Of a stretch of 64,000 nt of DNA, positions 34,801 through 46,800 are shown piece by piece. The notes under the pieces were generated by a model. The model was given only the letters and a program-made list of their open reading frames with translations. It had not been told where the DNA came from and made no database searches. This DNA comes from Azolla caroliniana (Eukaryota > Polypodiophyta). Each line of letters begins with the position of its first letter. The stretch's first letter is position 1. The translations under genes and the position numbers were made by a program. Where the stretch lies: contig JBHGNT010000012.1 in assembly GCA_043228905.1 (NCBI GenBank), forward strand, positions 20,956,001 to 21,020,000, written 5' to 3'.

Positions 34801-37800
34801 ATCAACTCATAAGTAATCCTGAACAAGGGATTGTTTATTTTATAGAAATCAATTAAGGATATTCATTTTTGGAATCTTACATGGGTTCCAGGGAAATCGT
34901 CTCAGGGAGTAGATCTTGAATGTTATGACTGCAAATGTGTTGATATGAAATATCTCGCTACAAGATAAACATTGGGCTGGGTTCTGGTTTGTTTCTAATG
35001 TTTCTTTCCAAATTCCTATCAATACATTAGAATACCCGACCGGAACTAGACCATTTATAGTTAATTGTACTTGAGTTTGTGTGTTTTACCAGTATGTTGG
35101 CATTAATGAGTTGTTTGCAACTTCAACCAAAATGCTGGAAACACCTTGCCCAATGGGTTATGGTACTGGAGTGAATGATACTTCATGCTGGCAATCTCTT
35201 CATGTGGTCTGTTATGATAATATACACCACAGAATACCCGACTAGAACGAGACCATTTATAGTTAATTGTACTTGAGTTTGTGTGTTTTACCAGTATGTT
35301 GGAATTAATGAGTTGTTTGCAACTTCAATCAAAATGTTGGAAACTCCTTGCCCAAACATGGGTTATGGTACGGGAGTGAATGATACTTCATGCTGGCAAT
35401 CTCTTCATGTGGTCTGTTATGATAATATACACCACTCCCCTTTAGACCTTGGAGGGTTCTAGACAATAACAAATGCAATATCTTCGAATGCTCTTGTCTG
35501 GAAAAACATCTTGCCAGTCTACAAGTGGTCTTGTTTCCTGGCTAGTGCTGGAGGCATACCCATCTCTTCCCATAAGTACTTTCAGGAGAAAGATAATGCA
35601 TTCTTTGCTAGTCTTGAACAAGTAACTAAGTCAATAACAAAGAAAGAAAGAAAGGATCCTTGTGGCATATGAGACCTAGGAAAGGTTTTAACTGTTAATG
35701 GTAACTTGTCAGTGCAAGTGGCTAAAGAAAAATGTCTTTGTATTCTAGCTTTGTAAAACTAAACAAATTGAACATATGTAATTGTGAATAACAGTCACCA
35801 AACATGTTTTGTGATGTTTGGCTTTATGGGCCAGACAATAGCATTAATTCATTCCATTTTGTTTGTCTATCTGCATATACATACTAAAGTTGAGAGCCTC
35901 ATTTGGGGGTATAAACTTGTTGTTTGCTTGCAGAGGGGAATGTATTGTCTTTGTGAGCTTCGTTTTCCCTGGAATTTTGGAAGTGCATTGAGACTATCAG
36001 CAGTGGATGGTGGAAACCTTGAATCTCCTGTTACAAATGACCAAGTAATAGGCCTTTGTGATCCTGTTCAAGGTCGGGTGAATATAGTAACTTCTACTGG
36101 TCAGGTGCTTATTCTAGCTCCAGTGTCTTGATTTTGAACTATCTTAATCCTTGTTTGTCATGTTAGATTTGCCTGATGGTTTGAAAATCATAAATTGTGT
36201 TTTAATTGCAGCTTTATCGGTGTTCAGTTAGTTGTCCACCAGCTTCTGCCCTTACTATGTCATGCCTTAGAGCATTGGACGAAGGATTGGAAAATTCTCT
36301 ATATGACCAGTTTCTTTCTTCTCTATGGGCACATAATAATTCATCAGTGAATGGTCCTGCCAATATGCAAAACAGAGTGTGTGGGAATCGTGATTCAGAA
36401 TGGGATTCTTTTACTGACATTTTGATGCTGTGGTGCAATAAAAATAGTGCAGCTGAGCCTCTCGAGGCTGCTCCCGAATATCCTGCATGGGAGTATTTAT
36501 TACATAGCACCATGCACAGAAAGAACCGGAACATGTTTCCTGGACTCTCTCTGCCTTCTATTCCAATAAAATCAGATTCATATTTTAGAGGTCACAGAGC
36601 AGGCCTTACTGAGAAATGCACAGAATATGCTAGTATGCTGGGTGAAATACTAATGCTTCTACACATAGTATATGAAGATCACAAATTAGATTGTCTGCAT
36701 TGGAGGTAAAGTTTTAAAAAAAAGGACTGAAATTTGTTTTCTCTATTAATTTGTCGATTGGGTTGATTTCTTAATAACTAGTAAGGTTTTTGGTTAAGCA
36801 GGGAATTGCACACTCTTGGATCTTTGCTAGGTCATATAGCAGCTTCTTTGCGTGAATGGAATTATCTGGATCATTATGCCCGAGATTTCCCTGATCTGTT
36901 TGGACTTTTTGAAGCGAGTAAATGTGATAGAAGTTGGCAGTCTCTAAAAGTTCCTTTCAACATATTCCAGTGGCTGGCGAATTGCATGAGAGCACAAAAT
37001 TCTCCTTTTTCTGATAGCTTACCCTCATTGTACATGAATAGAGAGGCTACATGTATAAATTTTTCTCGGAAGGTTATTGGATTCTATGGGTTACTTTGTT
37101 GCAGTGAAGCTGTTTCAAAAGTTGTCTCATGCGGAGTACATATTGACATTGCTGCTGGTAGTTTTGAAACCGCTGAGCAAAAACTAGTACTAGCAATGGT
37201 GGGAGAGAACTTTGGTCTGACAGATCTTGACCGTTTGCCAGCAGGGGTCTCTCTTCCTCTGCGCCATGTAATTACATCAATTCATTCAGCTGGATGCCAT
37301 AATTTTGTATTTTTCATGTGATGAGAAAGATGATGAATACTGATCATACCATTTTGTCAACCATGCTTTCTACAGGCTTTGAACAACTGCAGAGAAGCAC
37401 CTCCTCAAGATTGGCCTGAATCTGCATTTGTTCTTGTTGGTCGTGAAGACTTGGCTTCTATGTGCAATAAAAGGCATTCACATGTCAATGTATCACAAAT
37501 GGCAGCACCATATATGCTACATTTACGCCCAATATCTCTGTTCTCATCTGAAACTGATACATACGAGAATGCAAACACAGAATCCATCACGACTGTGGAC
37601 AATATAAGTGATGGCATGGAAAGCTTGTTTAATGGGACAGCCCAGCTTCGGTTTGGCTCTGACCTTCGTCTGAATGAGGTACAGAATGTTCACTGTACAG
37701 AGGTTTATAGAAATGAATAGAGAGATACATTTTGTTCTCCATGTGGTATTTCTATCTAGAAATGAATTTTAAATTATATTGATTGCATGATTGAACTTGA

Positions 37801-37844
37801 AGATTATGATGTTCACACTAAGACAGTATCTTAAATATTCCTAG

Positions 37845-37890
<46 letters not shown>

Positions 37891-40800
37891 ATATTTTAAG
37901 AGGTCAAAATGGCCTGTAAGATAAACAAGAGATTACATCTTAAAATGTCGTCTCATCTAGAGTAGAATGTGGTTTTTATCTACATGGATGTCTGTGTGCT
38001 TGTGTATCTGGCTAATCATAACATTGGGTATTTGGTTAATCCTGTTGTAAGAAAAGGTTGGAAAATTGTTTGCAAATCAATTTCATGAAAATGATCAAAT
38101 CTTCCTGCTAGTGTAATGACAATGGGATGTATTATTCAGGTTAGACGTCTATTGTGCTCATCAAGACCAGTTGCAGTTCGCATGGCAAACCCGCCTGATG
38201 TTAGTGATCCGGATATTGTTGCACAGCAGCAGGTATGTGTCTGTCATGTTTCTTAATCCTGATTGATGAGGTCTATGAGATTGTCTTCTCATAAGGAAAA
38301 TTGTTGTCTAAATTTAGTGGTTTACATTGTTTAGCCTAGTTATGCCTCTTGATTCTCTCTCTTTATCGCGCTCATAGCTATTCAAGTATCATGTACTATT
38401 GTTCAGGCACAACTATGGCAGCTTGCTCAGAGGACAACTGCATTATCATTTGGTCGTGGAGCTTTTACTCTAGCAACTATGCGGACAGTTCTTACAGAGG
38501 TATTGACTGAATGTTATAACTTGGAGTGTGCATTCATGTCATCTCAAAGTGAGCTTTCAAACCATAATTTCTTTTCTGTCTTGTGTCAGGTGCTAACTAT
38601 TCCAAAGTTAATATTGGCTGGACGGCTTCCTTCACAGCATGATGCTACTGTATGTATACAACGTGAAGTTCATGAATAACATGATATGTTCATATGAAAT
38701 TAACCACAACGCAATTCTGTTCAGCATTTGGGCAATGGTTAGGCATTTGGCTTGTTGACTGCTTGTGATGCATACATGTTGTAGGTAATTGCGCAGAATG
38801 TACTGGAAACAAAATCATATTGAGTTCTGAACCTTATTCCTCACTCCAACCAGCCACATGGAGGATAACAATTACCACTGAACAAATGTCATACTTAGAA
38901 GCCTTTTTGTATAAGTTGTATAGTTATTCACTAGACTTGGGCTCGAAATTATACTATCTTCCCCAGTGAGTTGTGGAACAGGTGCAACTGCCCTAGAATT
39001 GCCTCACCAGATCATTGCCTAGAATTTCTTAACAATTATTAAAGAGAATGTTTAGCATTTATTTAGCTGCTTGTAATTAGCGAAAATTCTGATCCTCTTG
39101 GTAACCTCTGTGAGTTTTGTGATTTCTCATTACATAAGGCCTTCTTGTAGTGATAAAAAAAGCTGTTGTAAAAAGTATGTTGGCATTCATGATAAGTTTA
39201 AAAATGAATATGTTCATCAATGATTAGACACATCTATTTTTGTCCAACTTGATAAAAACTGATGTGAACTGTGTTTGCTTTTCCTGATTATATTGTTTGA
39301 GTAAGAGTCTATTATTTGTGCTATATATGTAGGTTAACTTAGATTCTAGCACAGGGAATTTGTCTGACCTAACATTATGGCCAGAATTTCATAATGGTGT
39401 TGCTGCTGGATTGAGATTAGCTCCATGTCAGGTGAATTCTAATTGTTCAGAATATCAAATTGGAATCCATCAAGATATCTCTTTCTAACGTTTTATTATT
39501 TTTCAGGATAAGATTACCCGAACATGGATTGTGTATAACAGACCAGAGGAACCAAGCTTTGCACATGCTGGCTTGCTCATGTCTCTAGGTCTTCAGGGTC
39601 ATCTAAGAGTTCTTGCTGCAACAGATGTATATCGATATCTTTCACAGGTTGGTAACCAGTGGTATAGATTGATATCCAGTGATCTAAATTTATTTGTTGA
39701 CTCCTGTTTTTCATTCCAGGAGCATGAAGCAACTACTGTTGGCATATTGCTCGGGATGGCTGCAGCTTATAGGGGAACGATGGATCCTGCAATCTCAAAG
39801 GCTATTCTCAAAACTCCTTTATTACTTCAGTTTATTCTTTAAAGCATTGCCATCTGCTCGTATATGGTATAATACTAATTGGTTGCTCTATCCATATGTA
39901 GTGAAATAATTCACTGCTGTATGTCTTTGAAAATGATTTTCCTTATATATTGAATGCATATATGTCGATCATTCTTGGTGTTGGCTAATATAGTTGTATG
40001 GTGCATCCTTAATGAAGACCATTTTATCTTTGAATGCATAGCCAAATAGTTTGCAGGCATAGGTTGATTATGTATATGTGGTTTTCTCTTATTTATTTTG
40101 GTTGTTTCTTGAAGATGAGACAACATTTTAAGATGCAATCTCTTGTTTCGTCCTATATTCCATTTTTGCCCCTTAAAAGGCGTCAATGTATCTTTCTTTC
40201 TTTCGTAGTTACACATATTTTGTTTTATTGTTCTAAAAAACGAGACAACATTTAAGATGTAAATATCTTGTTTGGTTTTATGGACCATTTTGCCATGTTT
40301 TAAGACATTAATATATCTTTCTTTCTTCATTTCCTTACTGCAGATACTTTATCTCCATATTCCTGCACGGCACCCTCCTTCCTTCCCAGAGTTAGAGCTT
40401 CCGACATTAATGCAGGTAAAGTCTATGTCATTTATATACTTATCTATTGTCAACATTAGTTGATTGTTTGCTGCCACTTGAAAGCATAAATTGTTTACTG
40501 AGGGTTTGTTATAGCAAAATAAGAAGTTTCAGCCTCAGTGACTAGTGATGGGTGAGCTACGGATATTCTCCATTTACATTTGAGTTATGTGCGCTTGTAC
40601 TGTATTTAAAGCACTACTCAGAAATTAGAACAGTGCCTTGTGATGGGTGAGCTACGGATATTCAATATTCACTATTTACATTTTATTTATGCACGCTTGC
40701 ACTGTGTTTAGTGTGCTATTTTTTATTTTATGATTAGCACTCTCTTGTTTGAAATAGAATCTTATCTTAGAAGTTAGAATAATGCATGCTTGTACTGTGT

Positions 40801-43800
40801 TTAGTGTGCTATTTTTTATTTTATGAATTTTCTGTTTTCTTTCATATAAGAAATTGGATAAAGATGATTTTTTTACACAAATTCAAGGTATTCATTTGGA
40901 ATTTTGATTTAATTTATTTTTCAAAGTGCACATGTCAATTAAGCTTGAGAATCCATCAGAACTGTGCAAAATAAACTATATACTGCTTTTTTTTTGTACC
41001 AGTCTGCAGCTCTAATGGCTGTAGGAATGCTTTATCAAGGGTCCGCACATCGGTTGACAACAGAAATATTGCTAGTAAGTTTCCAATTCTTGTGGATTTA
41101 TGTTGAATACTGTAAAATGACCCCCTTTGTCCAATGAAAAATGTGGTTTCTGGCGCATACTATTTTTTCTGGTGGTATCCTTAAGTTATAGTCTCTAAAG
41201 ACACCTGGATGCACCCAAAACTTTGTAAAAGCAAAGTAACTATCGTTCACTCAGTATCTTGAATTAATGTTTTCACTAGAACATTGATTATCAAGCATAA
41301 TTGAAAGTAGATAGGCATTAAGCAATTCAGAAAAGATATAGGTGAGAAGAATACAATTCAGTGAAGAACAAATGGAAGACCAAAAGTGGATCAACCATGA
41401 CTAAATAATACATGACAAGGATGATACTTGCATCGGCACCACTTTTGTCATGAAATTTGTACCTTAGTCTGCATGTGAGAAGGTATCCTTCTGTTTTGAT
41501 GCTAGAGAGTAGCATTCTTAGCATTGTTCATGGAAACCAGAGGAAATGGGCTTCGTTCATGTTTCATATGCATTTGAAAAGGTAGGAAACTGTGGGTTTC
41601 TTACAAATATGCTTTCTAACATCTCCCTCAATTCGAAAGAAACTGGTATACTTATATTGAATGACTGAATTGTGTGTTACATGTCAGTTGAATTATATAT
41701 TGCAATGTATGCACAATGCAAATGTTAAAGCACTATGTCAAAAACCCATAAATGAAAATTGTAGAGCATGTATCTAAGGACCTGAGAAATACTAAACCAA
41801 AAAGCTTGGGGTACAAAAGTGATTACTGAAGCTAAAGAAATCATGTATAATATATGGAGTAGAGATCTATTGGGAGTGGACACTAAATAGAGCTGCATGC
41901 AAGAGGTAGTACCTCCATCAGCATGTAGTGGTGTGGATTGAATGTCATGAAAAAACTGTGACAATTCTTGATATAGGGTAGTATTTATCCAAGTCCTAAG
42001 GAGGGAACACAATTTTCCTCCTTGTGGCACTGCAATTGCATTGAAACTGATGTTTAGATTGCAATGGCAATAAGCCAGTACCCTATGGAATCTCTGCCTA
42101 GCATTGAGGCTAATCAAATCCTTATTGACTTTTTTGAAATAAATTTGTTCTTGCTCTTTTTTTATGTAACAGGCAGAAATTGGCCGTAAACCTGGCAGTG
42201 ATAATGTTCTTGAGAGAGAAGGCTATGCTCTTGCGGCAGGTTTGGCATTGGGTTTAGTGACATTAGGTAAACATGTTTTGTTTTGGCATATAATATGGTT
42301 TTTTTTAGAAAGCATATTTTGATCACTTTTCTATTGCAGGAAAGGGAAAAAATGCTTGGGGGTTAGCTGATCTTTCAATTGAAGAGCACTTGCTCTATTA
42401 TATGGCTGGTGGGTCGGAGCCTGGTGAGGTAAGCGGAAATCTAAATATACATGCTTTCAAAAATAAAGTTACCCAAATTGATTTTTCGATTCAAATCGTA
42501 AGTGTGTGCATACAGATCGAGTTAGATGAACTAGCAGATGTCTTCCATCTTAGATGCTCATATTATTGCAGTTGATAAGAAACACAGCTGGGTAAGCAAA
42601 TGGCTTACAATACTTCTATCAAATTTAGCTGCTCTCTAAGCTATCCTCATCCATACTCTATTTTTATATGCCTGCAAAAATGAATCTTTTCAGGCTTCAT
42701 TCATGATCTTTATTCCAGGAAAATGAAGTCAAATTCTGAACACTACGTAGTGTGAGAAGAGATTAGGGTAGGCTTTTTTTGTATACTCTACTATCACCTA
42801 CTCTCTTTGGTCTCTATATAGACAAGATTGGCACTTATGTCATCCAAACAATTTGCTGAACATGGAAATAATCATTGTTGGTATGCTGAAACACAACAAT
42901 GGTTTGAATTACGTGGTATAAGCATAAATGCACTACCCCTGTTCCAACATAGCTTGGATTGTCCTATCTAAACATGACCAAAGTGGAAAAGAATAGAGTG
43001 ATCCAAATTGATGTTATCAACTTTGAAAACAAAATAATCTGAGCAGAGATGGGGCATGCCCCATTAATCACCGAGGCATTATTTTGGTTAATGACCAATA
43101 TCCAATGGCTTTGGGAGTTCCTTAAACAAAGGTACTTAATATTGGTACTTATGTTGTCAGAACAACTTGCTGAACATGGAGATATTCATTGTTGGTGTGC
43201 TGAAAGGCAATAATGGTTAAGAGTCACATGGCATAAACATTAATCCACTACCCCTACACCAATATAGCTTGGATTGTCCCCATTTAAACATGACCAAAGT
43301 GGAAAACAATAGAGTGATCTGAACTGATATTATCAAGATGTAAAACAAAATAACATGGATCACTTGGTAGGAGGATAGTACACTATAAGACACATTTTGC
43401 ACACATTGGAGGATGAATTCATCATGAGGCCCTCTTATATGGACATACATCTATTGTATGCGCTGCATAATGTGATAGGGCAGTTGCGAACGTCTTCAAA
43501 TAAGGTAAAGATTTGAGGTAGTCAAATATGCATGAATACCTCTAGAAGATTTGTGTCATCAGGGAGTGGGATTGGAAGAATTCTATGTTTGTGATTGTGC
43601 TGTTTTTTATGAAATAAGGGGGAGATACCAGTTGCCTCTTCAAGCAAGGCTTCAGTCCTGTATGCAAGGTAATGGAATTTGAGAACCAACCATGCTTGGG
43701 GATTTTCTTACTAGAACTCAAGGAATGTGCATTCTTGGTGCCTTATGCAACTGTGGGGCACTAGCCAGGTGCCCCCTGCTTTTCATTTTCTTGTATTGTA

Positions 43801-46800
43801 TCTTTTGGGGCCCTCTATTGATTTGCCCCCTAAACCCTAAACCAACACATACTGTCAGCCTCTTTGCGACGTGTTATACAATGGAGATGCTGTTCACATG
43901 TCTTGATTTTGAACCTCGATACGTAGGTACTCTTCCGTGTCCAACAATATGGTTATCGAGTTTAGCTAGTATATAGCATGTTCAAATTTATATGAATGTA
44001 TTTGCAAATATTCTATGTTATAAATTTTATGTACATCATTTTACTCTTTTTGGAAAACTACAATGACTGAAAATCATGGCCATGGAGGATACTGTGAAGT
44101 TGTATTGAAGTAAAGTATGTTATGATTGCTAATGTCCCTAATGTTATTATGCATTTTAAAATTGATTTTGTAGCAGGGATGCCACTATAAGCATGATGGA
44201 TTATTCAATAGTTTTGTGAATAATGCTAAGAACGTCGACGATCTCTATCAAAATAATGGGCAGGTATCTCTCTAAACTTGTAAAAGTATTCGAAAGGGAA
44301 AACCTGGATTCTTGTAATATCTACTTTTAGATGTTGGACACTAGATGTTTGCCTACCAAGACTTCTGCCATTTGCTTTGGTTGTGTACTGTTTTGATACT
44401 TTTATATTTTTGCAGGTCATGGAAGGTTCAATAGTGAACCTTGATGTCACAGCACCCGGAGCAACCCTTGCACTTGGTCTGATGTTTTTGAAGGTGATGT
44501 CTGAATTCCTGAACTTCTAAATGGCTTGATTTCTCCAGAGAAAGCAAAATAGTATTTATATGGATTGAATGGCAGACCAATAACCAGGAAGTGGCTGCTC
44601 GACTTGCAACACCTGACACTCATTTCGCACTGGAATATGTTCGCCCGGACTTCATACTTATCCGTGTTGTTGCACGCAATTTGATCTTATGGGATAGGTA
44701 ACATACCTCATGACTGAGTTTTGTCATAAATTGGTTCCCAATATATATCTACCATCAAATAAACATGTTCGGAAATAGTGTTCAGGCAACAGAGGAGTGG
44801 GTTCAAGCACAAATACCTGCAATAATAAAGGATTATCTTGCCATGTCATCAAAGGATAAAGAAGATTCTGAACTTCCTGCTGGGGATGTAGACATGGAAG
44901 CCCTAGCACAAGCACATGTGAATGTTCTAGCAGGAGCATGCTTGTCTATTGGTATGATTCCATGTGTTTATGAGCTTTATTATTAAATGATAGACTAAGC
45001 TCTAAGCAAGATACTAATTTTTGTGTTTTGTTTTCTCAGGTTTAAGGTTTGCTGGGACTGCAAGCGCTGATGCTCAGGAATTACTGTATCGTTATGCCCT
45101 TTATTTTCTTAAAGAGGTCCTATACAGAGCTTTTCTATGTTCAAAGATGAATTCCAATCTTTGTTGTAAACATTTTGTAGAATGCAAGAGCTTGTAGTAG
45201 TATCTCACTCATTTATATATCTCATTCATCACGACAGAAAAGGTCCGCTGCTGTCCTAGGAGGTACAATTGGTCCAAATGGCAGATCCTCTTATGTTGAT
45301 CGTGGCACATTAGAAACATGCTTGAATGTTACTATCTTATCTCTCAGCGTGGTAATGGGATCCTACTGCCAACTTTTTGAAACTATTATGAAGAAAACTT
45401 GCACTTATGGGGATCACTTGGAACAATATCTGACATTATATTTTTACAGGTAATGGCAGGTACTGGTCATGTAGGTACGTTTAAGCTCCTTCGATACTTA
45501 CGAAGAAGAAATGATGTTGATGGTGCAATCAGTTATGGAAATCATACAGCTGTAAGTCCCACCAACTAAGCTGTGTTTTGTTTCCAACCTGATGTGCAGT
45601 ATTGTCATTTAGGTTTATATTGACTTTTCCGTGGCTTTGTTTCATATAATTTTTTCATTTGAAAAGCTCAAAAGCACTGGTTGATTCTCAGATCAGCATG
45701 GCTATTGGATTCCTATTCTTAGGAGGTGGTACTGCAACCTTTTCAACAAATAATAATGCAGTTGCAGCTCTACTTATTGCATTATATCCCCGATTTCCAA
45801 CAGCTCCAAATGATCATCGATGTCATCTGCAGGTTCCTTCATTTTGAACTTCCCAAGTGTGCTTGTAATAATTTAAATGTGACTCTATTAATATGCATCC
45901 CGTTTTTGTCTAAAAGAAAGAAAAATATGGTAAGAAAGTACTCATATTTCTCTCAGTCTAAAACATACTTGTATCATTATCAATGGTACCAAAGACTTGT
46001 ATCTGCTAATTTATGAACTTGTATGACAAATTTTTGTATAAAAGGTTATTTTTTCCATATATAGGCTTTTCGGCACCTTTATGTCCTGGCCACAGAGCCA
46101 CGGTGTATCCAGACAATTGATGTTGACACAGGTCTTCCAGTATATGCACCGCTTGAAATAACAATGCAAGAGACCTTGTCACATTCTGAAACTACATTTT
46201 GCCAAGTTTCTCCTTGTCTTTTGCCAGAACGTTGCCTGGTACGGTTTTCTTTCATTTTCCAATTCTTGAACACTTGTACATTTCTTAATTCAACATATAA
46301 CATTGCCCTTTCCAGCTTAAACGTGTTCGTATTTGTGGACCACGTTATTGGCCTCAGGATATAAGGCTGTCTCCTTGTGGTGAGCAAAAAAGTTAAGGAT
46401 TTGACAGAAGTTTCAGTTTTTATCCTGATAATGACATTCTAATCTTACTTGACAGATTCACCATGGTGGCACTCTACTGACATGAGTCATCCCTTTCCAA
46501 AGGGTGTAATTCTTGTGAAGCGTAAGGTTGCGTCAAGAACATATGGTGATGATCCAATAGGGAGGCGTTCGCTTCTTTCTCGTACATTGCAAAAGGTAAG
46601 ATGGTCACAAACCACTTAGTCTTTTTTTTCATATGGGGTTTTTGAAAAGTAAGTAGATTTATATCTTTATTCTTTCAGAACTTGAAGGATGATAGTGATG
46701 GAGACAAAGAGGTAGACAAGTTAGTGAGCACATTCTCCGCCGATCCGAGCCTTTTGGCATTTGCTCAGTTCTTCTGCACATATCGCCAGAGAAGGTATGC

